This document shows, piece by piece, positions 33,585 to 42,263 of a DNA stretch of 64,000 bases (position 1 is its first letter; every line of letters begins with the position of its first letter). The notes beneath the pieces are model-generated. The model had not been told where the DNA came from, made no database searches, and worked only from the letters and a program-made list of their open reading frames with translations. Made by a program: the position numbers and the translations under genes. This stretch comes from Henriciella sp. GTDB lineage: Bacteria; Pseudomonadota; Alphaproteobacteria; Caulobacterales; Hyphomonadaceae. The stretch lies in the NCBI RefSeq assembly GCF_029937755.1, contig NZ_JAPYPG010000002.1:225648-289647 (forward strand), read 5' to 3'.

Positions 33585-34478
33585 TTGGCCTATTCCTTTA
33601 AACTGACAGACCAGAGCATCGATACCGGCCTGCGCAGGATCGCCGTGAGCCAGCTCGAGACGGGCCTCGCGGAGCTGCGCGATGAAGAGCTGAGCCAGGC
33701 CGAACGCGTGCACCAGGCTCGCAAACGCTGCAAGAAGCTGCGCGGGCTGCTGCGGCTGGTGCGCGGATCTTTCAGTGGCTACTCCGAGGAGAACACGGCC
33801 TTCCGCGATGCCGCGCGCACGCTCTCGTCCATACGTGATGCGACGGCCGTTCTGGAATCGCTTGAAGAGGTCGAAGCGCATTTCAGCGACGAACTGAAGA
33901 AAGCCGCCCTGAAGCCGCTTCGTGCGGCGCTGGAGAAACGCCGGGACAATCTCGATGAGAGCGAAGTCGAGGAGCGGCTGGCGGATATGCGTCTGGTTTT
34001 CCGGGAGGCGCTGGACCGCGTCGAGGACTGGTCACTTGATGCGAAAGGCGCTGACGCCTTCGCACCGGGCGCGGCCAAGACCTACAAGCGTGCGCAGAAA
34101 GCGATGGCCACCGCCCGTAAGTCCGGGAAGGCGGAAGACTTCCATGAATGGCGCAAGCGGGTGAAGTACCACTGGTACCATCTGCGCCTGCTGAAGCGGA
34201 TCTGGCCGCCGGTCATGAAGGGCTATGTCGACCAGGCAGATACGCTCTCGGACGAGCTGGGCGAACACCACGATCTCGCTGTCCTGAGTGCGACGGCCGC
34301 CGACTTGCTGGGCGCCAATTCAGACACCGCAGAACTCATTGATGGGCTCGCCACCGCGCGGCAGGCCAGCATTGAAGAGACCTGCCTGGCGCGCGGCGAA
34401 AAGCTTTTCACCGACAGCCCAGACGAGCTCGCAGAACGCTGGGCGACCTGGTGGGACACGGCCTTCAAAGCGGAGTGA
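33585..34478 (+). CDS. CHAD domain-containing protein
   Basis: Protein of 297 residues starting at TTG 33585, eight bases after GGAG. The helical CHAD domain shows its conserved histidines and basic residues: VHQARKRCKKLRGLLRLVRG, FHEWRKRVKYHWYHLRLL and LGEHHDLAVLS. CHAD domains bind inorganic polyphosphate. No polyphosphate kinase or CYTH domain is near, so its local role is unclear. Cytosolic. Confidence 0.9.
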   Translation: MAYSFKLTDQSIDTGLRRIAVSQLETGLAELRDEELSQAERVHQARKRCKKLRGLLRLVRGSFSGYSEENTAFRDAARTLSSIRDATAVLESLEEVEAHFSDELKKAALKPLRAALEKRRDNLDESEVEERLADMRLVFREALDRVEDWSLDAKGADAFAPGAAKTYKRAQKAMATARKSGKAEDFHEWRKRVKYHWYHLRLLKRIWPPVMKGYVDQADTLSDELGEHHDLAVLSATAADLLGANSDTAELIDGLATARQASIEETCLARGEKLFTDSPDELAERWATWWDTAFKAE

Positions 34479-34499
34479 GCGCGCGCCGGCGAGATCTCC

Positions 34500-34919
34500 C
34501 TAGATGATGTCGCGCAGGCGATAGAGGTGAGCATCCCACCCTTTGTCGTGACTGCCGAGTTCCTCAATCGGATTCTCGCGCTGGTCGAGGCCCTCATGGG
34601 TCAGCTTCAGTCGCGTGCCGTCACCAATAGCTGTGAGTTCCCAGGTGACGGTCGTCTCCATCCCATCGATCCACTGATGCGTGAACGTGTGCACCAGACG
34701 GTTTGGCGCATCGGCTTCAAGCACCCTCCCCCACATCAGCTTGCGATCTCCGGCATCGGTGTCGTGGCGCAGCCAGATGAAGTCCACACCAGCCTTGTCG
34801 AGAGGCTGGTCGGTTTCGTGAAACCAGCGGGCGAGTTTGTCCGGCGTGGTCAGGAAGGCCCACACCTTCTCGATCGGTGACTTCAGGTGAATCGTCTTCT
34901 CGATGGCGGTATCACTCAT
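34500..34919 (-). CDS. SRPBCC/AHSA1 family protein
   Basis: Protein of 139 residues from ATG 34919 (MSDTAIEKTIHLKSPIEKVW), which overlaps the arsR-type stop as ATGAGTGA; a longer start at 34937 is unlikely. The START-like helix-grip fold is suggested by KTIHLKSPIEKVWAFLTTPDKLARWF and TWELTAIGDGTRLKLTHEGL. Genes of this type are commonly paired with ArsR regulators. Ligand unknown. Confidence 0.87.
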   Translation of the reverse strand: MSDTAIEKTIHLKSPIEKVWAFLTTPDKLARWFHETDQPLDKAGVDFIWLRHDTDAGDRKLMWGRVLEADAPNRLVHTFTHQWIDGMETTVTWELTAIGDGTRLKLTHEGLDQRENPIEELGSHDKGWDAHLYRLRDII

Positions 34920-35247
34920 GACCGGTCTCCTCATCATCGGCCTCGATGGCCTGTTTCAATCTGTCGAGCTTGTGATCCCAGAAGGCGCTGTAATAGCCGA
35001 CCCAGTCGAGCACGGGCGCGAGCCCGCCCGGCTTCAGGCGGTGGATACGCTCGCGGCCGCGCGCCTCGACCTCGATCAGGCCGCCGGCCTTCAACACACC
35101 GAGATGCTTGGCGATGGCCGGGCGGGTCATGTCGAACCGCTCGGCAATCTCGCCGAGCCGGGCTTCGCCGCCGGTCAGGATGGAGATGATCTCACGCCGC
35201 GTCGGATCGGCCAGCGCATGAAGAGAAGACTGCAAAGCATCAGCCAT
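34912..35247 (-). CDS. ArsR-family transcriptional regulator
   Basis: Protein of 111 residues with a winged helix-turn-helix: LHALADPTRREIISILTGGEARLGEIAERFDMTRPAIAKHLGVLKAGGLIEVEARGRER. Cysteines for metal sensing in the DNA-binding helix are absent, so the signal is probably not arsenite-like metal. It sits behind two strong palindromes and probably represses its own operon with the SRPBCC gene. Confidence 0.92.
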   Translation of the reverse strand: MADALQSSLHALADPTRREIISILTGGEARLGEIAERFDMTRPAIAKHLGVLKAGGLIEVEARGRERIHRLKPGGLAPVLDWVGYYSAFWDHKLDRLKQAIEADDEETGHE

Positions 35248-35293
35248 AGGAAACCTCTTGGTTTCCTTTTATTAGGAAACTTTACGGTTTCCT
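35248..35293 (-). promoter_or_regulatory. double palindromic operator of the ArsR-type regulator
   Basis: AGGAAACC-TCTT-GGTTTCCT (35248-35267) is a perfect 8+8 palindrome directly before the ATG. AGGAAAC (35274-35280) with GTTTCCT (35287-35293) is a second. The AGAGG ribosome-binding site lies in the loop of the first, so bound repressor or an RNA hairpin would also cover it. Confidence 0.8.
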
Positions 35294-35321
35294 GTCAAGC
35301 CACGTGTATTGACTGCGCGGA

Positions 35322-35981
35322 CTACACCTTGCCGCTCATCACGCCCCGCATGACGCAGAGGCGCCGCGAAAGATTGCCGGCTTCGCTTTGCTTTCCATAG
35401 AGGCGGCGCAAGCGCAGGTGCGCGACAGCCGGGCGGATGGCTTTCGGCGCGCGCGGAACGACAGGTCCATACCCGACCGATTCGCCCCGGCGCATTGCGG
35501 CCACATGCGGGGCGAGCGTTGCGATATGCTGTCCCCACCCATGCGCATCAGCCAGGACACGGGCGGCGGTTGCCGTCAGCAGGGCTTCCGGTTGCTGGGT
35601 GCGGTCGGCATCCTCGAAGGCGTCCTCGAACTGGTCGACAAGCCGCTTTAGCGCATCGATGCGATAGCGCTTTTCCGCCAGCATCTCTGCAAGCGGGCCG
35701 ACGACATCATGAGCCCGTGGGGTCTCGCCCTGCTCGATTTCTTCCAGCGCTTCACGCCACCACTGGAAGCGGATCGCGCCAAGGCCCGGCTCGGTCACGA
35801 CGAGGCGTACGCGTGCAAGTTCATAGGCAAAGGCATAAAGCGCAATCAGGGCCCGGCGTTCAGGCTTGGGCGCGTAACGAGAGGACAGCCAGCGGTCCTC
35901 GTCGCCAGCCTGAACTTTCTCATCGAGACTTGCCCAAATTTCAGGACTTGTGAGGGTAGTAGTCTGTGGCATGGAACCCAT
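35322..35981 (-). CDS. squalene/phytoene-synthase-like protein (NDUFAF6-type)
   Basis: Protein of 219 residues matching the N-terminal and middle part of the trans-isoprenyl-diphosphate synthase fold: EDRWLSSRYAPKPERRALIALYAFAYELAR and AIRFQWWREALEEI. It is shorter than true synthases (about 280 or more), and the Asp-rich DxxxD motifs are not evident. Alphaproteobacterial members resemble the complex I assembly factor NDUFAF6, which is likelier than terpene synthesis. An alternative start at MPQTTTL (35972) is possible. Confidence 0.75.
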   Translation of the reverse strand: MGSMPQTTTLTSPEIWASLDEKVQAGDEDRWLSSRYAPKPERRALIALYAFAYELARVRLVVTEPGLGAIRFQWWREALEEIEQGETPRAHDVVGPLAEMLAEKRYRIDALKRLVDQFEDAFEDADRTQQPEALLTATAARVLADAHGWGQHIATLAPHVAAMRRGESVGYGPVVPRAPKAIRPAVAHLRLRRLYGKQSEAGNLSRRLCVMRGVMSGKV

Positions 35982-36034
35982 ATGAACTGCGACGCGCTAA
36001 AAACCTAGACACATCAACGCAAGGAGCGACCCTT

Positions 36035-36640
36035 ATGGCTTTCGAACTACCCCCCCTTCCCTATTCCCGCGATGCGCTGGCTCCAGCCATCTCAGAAGAG
36101 ACGCTGAATTTCCACTATGGAAAGCACCATCAGGCCTATGTGAACAATCTCAACAAGATGATTGAAGGCACCGAGCTTGAAGGGAAGTCTCTGGAAGAGA
36201 TCATCGCCGCCGCGTCGAAGGATTCCTCCAAGGCAGGCATCTTCAACAATTCTGCCCAGGTCTGGAACCACACCTTCTACTGGCACTCCATGAAGCCGGG
36301 TGGCGGCGGCAAGCCGTCGGGCGCCATTGCCGACAAGATCGACGCCGATTTCGGCTCCTATGAGAAATTCGCCGACGAGTTCAAGGCAGCCGGTGGCGGC
36401 CAGTTCGGCTCAGGCTGGGCTTGGCTTGTCCTGAAGGATGGCAAGCTCGGCATCCGCAAGACGCCGAACGCAGAAACCCCGCTGACCGAGCCGGGTGCAA
36501 CGCCGCTGCTGACCATGGATGTGTGGGAGCACGCCTATTATCTGGACTACCAGAACTCGCGCCCGAACTACATGCAGGCCTTCCTCGACGATCTCATAAA
36601 CTGGGACTTCGTGAACCAGAATCTGGCCGACGCAAGCTAG
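36035..36640 (+). CDS. sodB: superoxide dismutase, Fe/Mn type
   Basis: Protein of 201 residues from ATG 36035 with AAGGAG upstream. Metal ligands are visible: HYGKHHQAYVNNLN (His 28 region), SAQVWNHTFYWHSM, and DVWEHAYYLDYQN (Asp and His). GGGGQFGSGWAWLV-like residues (AGGGQFGSGWAWLV) favour an iron enzyme. It removes superoxide in the cytosol. The gene ends in a strong terminator and is followed by a helicase gene. Confidence 0.93.
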   Translation: MAFELPPLPYSRDALAPAISEETLNFHYGKHHQAYVNNLNKMIEGTELEGKSLEEIIAAASKDSSKAGIFNNSAQVWNHTFYWHSMKPGGGGKPSGAIADKIDADFGSYEKFADEFKAAGGGQFGSGWAWLVLKDGKLGIRKTPNAETPLTEPGATPLLTMDVWEHAYYLDYQNSRPNYMQAFLDDLINWDFVNQNLADAS

Positions 36641-36664
36641 GCGTTACCAACACGCTGAGACCAT

Positions 36665-36700
36665 AAGGGCCCGCCTTTTCGCAAGGCGGGCCCTTTCTTT
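36665..36700 (+). terminator. Rho-independent terminator after sodB
   Basis: AAGGGCCCGCCTT (36665-36677) and AAGGCGGGCCCTT (36683-36695), a perfect 13-bp stem with TTCGC loop, then a T-rich tail. Confidence 0.92.
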
Positions 36701-36867
36701 AGGCGGCGCTTCCAATACTGGCAGACTGTCCAGCCCTCTTTCGCATGTGCAAAAATTCAGCTATGGCGGCGCCAATATGTTCTTCCGGGCATGGAAGCGC
36801 CCGGGCCTGCCGTCATCCGGACGGCTTTCCGAGCGTTATTCCTGAAACCATCCCGAAAGCACACCAC

Positions 36868-38412
36868 TTGACCGACAAACAAGACGACACACCGAAAACA
36901 ACCTTCGCTGCCCTGGGCCTTGGCCCAAAACTCCTCCAGGCCATCGACGAGGCGGGCTACGACACGCCGACCCCGATCCAAGCCGAAGCGATTCCGCATG
37001 TCCTGCTCGGCGGCGACGTGACCGGCATTGCGCAGACAGGCACCGGCAAGACCGCCGCCTTCGTCCTGCCGATGATCCACCGCCTCGAACAGGGCCGTGC
37101 CCGCGCCCGCATGCCGCGCACGCTGATCCTTGCTCCGACGCGCGAACTTGCCGCGCAGGTCGCGGAGAACTTCGAGAAGTATGGCAAGAACCTGAAGCTT
37201 GAAATGGCGCTGCTGATCGGCGGCGTTTCCTTCAAGGAGCAGGAGCAGAAGCTGATGCGCGGCGTCGACGTTCTGATCGCGACGCCAGGCCGCCTGATCG
37301 ACCAGTTCGAACGCGGCAAGATCCTGCTGACAGGTGTTGAGATCCTCGTCATCGACGAAGCCGACCGCATGCTCGACATGGGCTTCATCCCGGACATCGA
37401 GAAAATCTGCGCGCTGCTCCCGCCACGCCGCCAGACCCTGCTCTTCTCCGCAACGATGCCGCCGGAGATCAACAAGCTCGCCCAGCGTTTCCAGAATCAG
37501 CCTAAGAAGATTGAGGTTGCCCGCCAGGCGCAGACAGCCGAGACGATCAAACAATTTGTCGTCAAACTCTCGCGCGACGATGACAAGGCCAAGCGCACTG
37601 CGCTGCGCCGGGTGATCGAGGCACGCGAAGTGAAGAACGGGATCGTCTTCTGCAACCGCAAGCGGGAAGTTGATGTCGTCACGAAATCGCTCATCAAACA
37701 TGGCTTCGATGCCGCCGCGATCCATGGCGACCTGCCGCAGGCCTATCGCACACAGACACTCGACCGCTTCCGCGATGGCGACCTGAAGCTGCTGGTCGCC
37801 TCCGATGTGGCCGCCCGCGGTCTGGACGTGCCGGATGTGAGCCACGTCTTCAATTATGCCCCGCCCCCGAAGGATGAGGACTATGTCCACCGCATCGGCC
37901 GGACGGGCCGTGCCGGCAAGAAGGGCGAAAGTGTCACCATTGTCGGACCGTTCGACGAAAAGTCGTGGGCCGGTGTGGTCAAGATGATTCAGACCGATGT
38001 CGAGGAGTTGATGCCCGAAGGGCTCGCCGAAGAGATCGAGAACCTGCCCGAGGACACAGGTGGCCGCAAAGGTGGGCGCGGTCGCAGCCGCGGTGGCCGT
38101 GGCAGCGACGACAGCCGCTCGGGTGGCCGCTCGCGCGGCGGACGCAGCCGAAGCCGGGCCAAGGACGAGACCACGTCCGACAGCAAGCCCGCCGAGGCCA
38201 AGGATACCGAGAGCAAGACAGAGACGAAACCGGCGGCCAAGTCCGACGACAAGCCAGCCGAAAAGCCCAGATCCGACAAGCCAAAATCATCCCGCGGCGG
38301 CGCCAAGAAAGGATCCGGACGGGACAAGAAGCGCGGCAAGGACGAACTGGCGCCAGCCTCCGACGCCGTCCGCGGCTTCGGCGACAACGTTCCGGATTTC
38401 CTGAAGCGGTAG
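36868..38412 (+). CDS. DEAD-box RNA helicase (RhlE type) with basic tail
   Basis: About 514 residues. The TTG at 36868 is preferred, since the frame open from ATG 36745 encodes a leader unlike the family; the start is uncertain. Helicase motifs are all present: Q-motif (TPTPIQAEAIP), AQTGTGKT, PTRELA, TPGRLID, DEADRMLDMGF, SAT, and HRIGRTGRAG. Residues beyond about 395 form a low-complexity tail with RGG-like GGRGRSRGGRG and Lys/Pro/Glu-rich repeats that bind RNA. It probably acts in RNA decay or ribosome assembly. Confidence 0.92.
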   Translation: MTDKQDDTPKTTFAALGLGPKLLQAIDEAGYDTPTPIQAEAIPHVLLGGDVTGIAQTGTGKTAAFVLPMIHRLEQGRARARMPRTLILAPTRELAAQVAENFEKYGKNLKLEMALLIGGVSFKEQEQKLMRGVDVLIATPGRLIDQFERGKILLTGVEILVIDEADRMLDMGFIPDIEKICALLPPRRQTLLFSATMPPEINKLAQRFQNQPKKIEVARQAQTAETIKQFVVKLSRDDDKAKRTALRRVIEAREVKNGIVFCNRKREVDVVTKSLIKHGFDAAAIHGDLPQAYRTQTLDRFRDGDLKLLVASDVAARGLDVPDVSHVFNYAPPPKDEDYVHRIGRTGRAGKKGESVTIVGPFDEKSWAGVVKMIQTDVEELMPEGLAEEIENLPEDTGGRKGGRGRSRGGRGSDDSRSGGRSRGGRSRSRAKDETTSDSKPAEAKDTESKTETKPAAKSDDKPAEKPRSDKPKSSRGGAKKGSGRDKKRGKDELAPASDAVRGFGDNVPDFLKR

Positions 38413-38446
38413 AGCTGACGCACACGGCACTTGAGACAATAAAGAA

Positions 38447-38480
38447 AGGCGAGACACCTGAGTGTCTCGCCTCTTTTTTT
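38447..38480. terminator. Rho-independent terminator between convergent genes
   Basis: AGGCGAGACAC (38447-38457) and GTGTCTCGCCT (38462-38472) with CTGA loop, followed by a run of eight T after one C. Confidence 0.92.
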
Positions 38481-38500
38481 GAACCGGATTGAAATCCAGC

Positions 38501-39937
38501 CTACTTCTTGATGCGGCCCTGGACCTGTTTGCGGTATTTGTCGCCATAGGGCGGACGGACCATGGCGAGCAGGTCGGCGCCGATCTGGGTGTAGACCGAC
38601 TTGCGGTGGCTGAACTCCTTGAAGCCGTCGACGCCATGATAGCTGCCCATGCCGGACGGGCCGACACCGCCGAAGGGCAGGTCTTCCTGGGCGACGTGGA
38701 AGATCACATCGTTCACGGTGACGCCGCCTGAGGTCGTGTTGTTCAGCACATAGTCGCGCTCTTTCGCGTCCTCACCGAAATAGTAGAGGCCGAGCGGGCG
38801 CGGATGCGCGTTCACATACGCCACCGCATCCTGCGTCGAGGTGTAGGACTTGATCGGCAGGATCGGGCCGAAGATCTCGTCCTGCATCACCTTCATGTCG
38901 TCGGTCGGGTCGACAATGAGGGTCGGCGGCATCTTGTGGTGCGGCTGCTGGTCGAAATGCTCGTTCTTCGGATTGATCTCGACGATCTCAGCGCCTTTCG
39001 ACCTGGCATCCTCAAGATACCCCTGGAGCCGGTCATAATGGCGCTGGTTGATCACGGAGGTGTAGTCGACATTGTCTTTCAGACCACTCGGATACATCGT
39101 CTCGACGGCGCTGGTCGCGGCAGCGACGAAATCTTTCGTCTTGTTCTTGGGCACGAAAGCGTAGTCGGGTGCGAGGCAAATCTGCCCGGCATTCAGCGTC
39201 TTGCCTGCCATGATGCGCTTGGCGGCCTTTTCGAGATCGGCCGATTCGCCGAGCACTACCGGCGACTTGCCGCCGAGCTCGAGCGTCAGCGGCACGAGGT
39301 TGTCGGCGGCGGCCCGCATGACGTGGTAGGCAATCGACGTCGCGCCGGTGAAGATGATGTGGTCGAAGGGCAGCTTGGTGAAGGCGGCGCCGGCGTCGGG
39401 GCCGCCGGTCACAACGGCGACTTCCTCTTCAGTGTAATACTCCGCGAACAGCTTCTTCATCAGCTCCGAGGTCTGCTCGGTAAACTCCGACGGTTTGATC
39501 ATCGCGCGGTTGCCCGCGGCGAACACACCGGCCAGCGGCGTGAAGGTCAGGTTCACCGGGAAATTCCACGGGCTGATCACCCCGATCACGCCCTTCGGCT
39601 GGTAGTGGATGCGGGCCTTGGCGCCGAACATGTTGAGCGGGAACTCGGTCGAGCGCTTTTCCGGTTTCATCCACTTCTTGAGGTTCTTCTTCGCGAATTT
39701 CAACGCACCGATGGAGCCTGCGATGTCGGTGAAGTCCGACTGGTCGATGGACCGGTGGCCGAAATCGGCGCTCATCGCCTCGCTCAGCGCGGTGCGGTGG
39801 GTGACCAGGAGGTCGATCGCCTTGTCGAGCCACTCCTCGCGTTTTTCCGCGGACGGAATGCCGTCGCGCAGATGGGCGGCCTTCTGCTTTGCGAGAATGG
39901 AGCTCATTTGATCGGGGCTTGCACCATCAAGAGCCAT
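38501..39937 (-). CDS. aldehyde dehydrogenase, coniferyl-aldehyde-dehydrogenase type
   Basis: Protein of 478 residues from ATG 39937, which has GGGAGG six bases upstream; the longer frame to 39967 is not needed. Catalytic motifs are LELGGKSPVVL (glutamate) and NAGQICLAPDY (cysteine nucleophile); GVISPWNFPVNLTFTPL is typical of this class. It oxidises aldehydes to acids with NAD(P). The NFP...LAPDY pattern resembles coniferyl aldehyde dehydrogenases and long-chain aldehyde dehydrogenases; the substrate is not settled. Confidence 0.88.
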   Translation of the reverse strand: MALDGASPDQMSSILAKQKAAHLRDGIPSAEKREEWLDKAIDLLVTHRTALSEAMSADFGHRSIDQSDFTDIAGSIGALKFAKKNLKKWMKPEKRSTEFPLNMFGAKARIHYQPKGVIGVISPWNFPVNLTFTPLAGVFAAGNRAMIKPSEFTEQTSELMKKLFAEYYTEEEVAVVTGGPDAGAAFTKLPFDHIIFTGATSIAYHVMRAAADNLVPLTLELGGKSPVVLGESADLEKAAKRIMAGKTLNAGQICLAPDYAFVPKNKTKDFVAAATSAVETMYPSGLKDNVDYTSVINQRHYDRLQGYLEDARSKGAEIVEINPKNEHFDQQPHHKMPPTLIVDPTDDMKVMQDEIFGPILPIKSYTSTQDAVAYVNAHPRPLGLYYFGEDAKERDYVLNNTTSGGVTVNDVIFHVAQEDLPFGGVGPSGMGSYHGVDGFKEFSHRKSVYTQIGADLLAMVRPPYGDKYRKQVQGRIKK

Positions 39938-40077
39938 GTCGAACCTCCCAGAAATTGTATAACTCACCTTACTCTACCGGATTATCGACCCAATCCAAAG
40001 ATTGTCGCCACGTCACGGTTTTCACAGGGCGAGAAGCGGGTACATTCCCCGAGAAATTGCACAGAGGAAACGCCCTG

Positions 40078-40866
40078 ATGAGCTTCGAAAAGATTACCTA
40101 CACCGTCGAGGACGACATTGCCGTCATCGCCTTCAACGACCCGAAGACGATGAATGCTGCCGGGGTCGATACCGTCGACGAAATGAGCCTGGCGCTCGAG
40201 AAGGCCGGCGACGCAGCACGCTGCACGATCATCACCGGCAATGGCCGCGGCTTCTGCTCCGGCGCCAACCTGTCAGGCAATATGGGCGGCGGAAAATCCG
40301 AGCGGAAGCCAGATGCAGGCCGGGAACTCGACCGGCTCTACAACCCTTTCATCAAGGCCATCCGCACACATCCCCACCCGGTTATCACGGCCGTAAACGG
40401 CGCGGCGGCCGGTGTCGGTTGCTCTATTGCGCTCGCCGGCGATTTCATCGTGGCGGCCGAGAGCAGCTACTTCCTGCAGGCCTTCCGCCGGATCGGCCTG
40501 GTGCCGGATGGCGGGTCCACCTACCTGCTGACCCGCGCCATCGGCCGGGCGCGCGCCATGGAGATGACCCTGTTCGGCGAAAAGATCCCGGCAAGCCAGG
40601 CGCATGAATGGGGCCTGGTCAATCGCGTCGTCGCCGATGACAAGCTGATGGACGAGGCGAAGAACTACGCCAAACAGCTTGCCGAGGGCCCGACCACGGC
40701 GCTTGCCCTGATCCGCGACCTGATCTGGCAGGCCGAAGACAATGACTTCGACGCCCAGCTTCAGGCGGAACGCTTCGCCCAGCGCACGGCCGGCCGCTCG
40801 CCAGACTTCGCCGAAGGCGTGAAAGCCTTCCTCGAAAAGCGCCCGGCTGACTTCAAGAAGGTCTGA
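40078..40866 (+). CDS. enoyl-CoA hydratase/isomerase family protein
   Basis: Protein of 262 residues from ATG 40078 with AGAGGA upstream. Crotonase-fold motifs are ITGNGRGFCSGANLSG (oxyanion hole) and AVNGAAAGVGCSIALAGDFIVAAE, with GLVPDGGSTYLLTRAIG after. It hydrates or isomerises enoyl-CoA in fatty-acid or aromatic acid breakdown. It is divergent from the aldehyde dehydrogenase and ends in its own terminator. The second catalytic glutamate position reads as Asp (VPDGG), which is common in this subgroup. Confidence 0.88.
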   Translation: MSFEKITYTVEDDIAVIAFNDPKTMNAAGVDTVDEMSLALEKAGDAARCTIITGNGRGFCSGANLSGNMGGGKSERKPDAGRELDRLYNPFIKAIRTHPHPVITAVNGAAAGVGCSIALAGDFIVAAESSYFLQAFRRIGLVPDGGSTYLLTRAIGRARAMEMTLFGEKIPASQAHEWGLVNRVVADDKLMDEAKNYAKQLAEGPTTALALIRDLIWQAEDNDFDAQLQAERFAQRTAGRSPDFAEGVKAFLEKRPADFKKV

Positions 40867-40895
40867 TCTGGCGCGCTTAGTCGCGTACTAATCCG

Positions 40896-40939
40896 AGCCG
40901 GTAGACGCCCTTGAAATTATCGGGGTCTACCGGCTTTTC
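40896..40939. terminator. Rho-independent terminator
   Basis: AGCCGGTAGAC (40896-40906) and GTCTACCGGCT (40925-40935), an 11-bp perfect stem with an 18-base loop, then TTTCTTTT. It lies between the convergent enoyl-CoA hydratase and serine hydrolase genes. Confidence 0.88.
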
Positions 40940-40993
40940 TTTTCGGGTGAACGAGGACTATTGCTGCAAACGCAAAGACCTCAGGCAATTCAA

Positions 40994-42229
40994 TCACCAG
41001 TCAATCGCCGCATAGACCAGTTGCTGGAATTGCGGGCGGATCGGGTAACAACCGGACGGGATCATCTGGGTGGCCTGTATCGCGATCAGCTCTTCCTCAT
41101 AGTCGATCCAGAAGAAAGTGTTGGCGAGGCCGCCCCAGCTGAACGTGCCGAGCGAGCCCGGCTGCATCGTCTCCGCAACGTCGGTGACAACCGAACCACC
41201 GAGACCGAAGCCATTGCCGTCCATCCGGGCCTCGGAGAAGGTCTTGTCGCCCATCTGGCGGATTGTCTTGTTCTCCGGCAGATGGTTCTGGCGCATGAAC
41301 TCGACCGTCTTCGGGCTGAGCAGCTGTTCGCCATCCAGGCGGCCGCCATGCAGCAGCATCAGGCAGAAACGGTGATAATCCCGCAGTGTCGAGACCAGCC
41401 CGCCGCCAGCATTGAGCAGCGGCGGCTGTGAGCGGTACTGTTTCGACTCCTCGCCAGCGCCATCGCTCTGCGTCACCTTTCCGGTGACCGCGTCCCTGTT
41501 GTAGCAAGCCATCAGGCGGCCCAGCTTGTCTTCGGGAACGTAGAAATCCGTATCGACCATGTTCAGCGGCCCAAAAATCCGCTCACGGAAGAATTGATCC
41601 AGCGTCTGCCCTGAAGCCACCTCGACCACCCGCCCGAGGACATCTGTCGAGTGGCTGTAATTCCAGCGCGTTCCGGGTGAGAAGAGGAGCGGCAGTCCGG
41701 CGAGCCTGGCACACATCTCTTCCAGCGTCTCATCCGGCCGGGCAATCTTTTCCTTGCGGTAAAGCGCATCGACTTCGTGCTGGTAGAGGAAGCCATAGGT
41801 CAGGCCCGAAGTGTGGGTGAACAGGTCCCGCACCTGCATCGGCCGGGTCGGCTTGCGGGTCTCGTAATCGTCTGTGGTGCCCTTCACCCAGACTTCTGTG
41901 TTCTCGAATTCCGGAATGTAGCGGAAGACCTCATGGTCCAGCCGGATCTTCGACTCCTCGAACAGCATCATCGCCGCAACCGAGGTGATCGGCTTCGTCA
42001 TGGAATAGATGCGGAAGATGGTGTCGGCATTGATCGGCTGACCACCATCGAGCTGCGTCTTGCCGCGATAGGCCTCATGCACGACCTGGCCATTGCGCGA
42101 CACCAGCGTCGCCATGCAGGGCAGCTTGCCGGTGTCGAGATAGTTTGCGCCGAAATAGCCCGGAATGCGGGCGAGACGCGTTTCGTTCATGCCGACATCG
42201 CTGGCGGTAATATCATCCTGGATCGTCAT
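40994..42229 (-). CDS. beta-lactamase-fold serine hydrolase (class C-like esterase)
   Basis: Protein of 411 residues. The SxxK motif is SMTK (residue about 76-79), followed by the YSHSTDVLG segment at the second motif position, and GTFSWGGLANTFFWID near the end as the third. Proteins of this pattern (EstB-like) are usually esterases rather than antibiotic resistance enzymes. No signal peptide is seen, so it is cytosolic. Its neighbours are acyl-CoA enzymes. Confidence 0.85.
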   Translation of the reverse strand: MTIQDDITASDVGMNETRLARIPGYFGANYLDTGKLPCMATLVSRNGQVVHEAYRGKTQLDGGQPINADTIFRIYSMTKPITSVAAMMLFEESKIRLDHEVFRYIPEFENTEVWVKGTTDDYETRKPTRPMQVRDLFTHTSGLTYGFLYQHEVDALYRKEKIARPDETLEEMCARLAGLPLLFSPGTRWNYSHSTDVLGRVVEVASGQTLDQFFRERIFGPLNMVDTDFYVPEDKLGRLMACYNRDAVTGKVTQSDGAGEESKQYRSQPPLLNAGGGLVSTLRDYHRFCLMLLHGGRLDGEQLLSPKTVEFMRQNHLPENKTIRQMGDKTFSEARMDGNGFGLGGSVVTDVAETMQPGSLGTFSWGGLANTFFWIDYEEELIAIQATQMIPSGCYPIRPQFQQLVYAAIDW

Positions 42230-42263
42230 GGTGCCCTCAGCCCTCCGGTAATTTTTCTAGTCT

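Noticed and set aside
35322-35981. Carotenoid or hopanoid synthase
   Set aside because: The protein is short, lacks evident DxxxD metal-binding motifs and has no isoprenoid genes around it; the NDUFAF6-like reading fits better.
40994-42229. Antibiotic-resistance class C beta-lactamase
   Set aside because: The YSH second motif, lack of a signal peptide and EstB-like overall pattern point to an esterase-type hydrolase.
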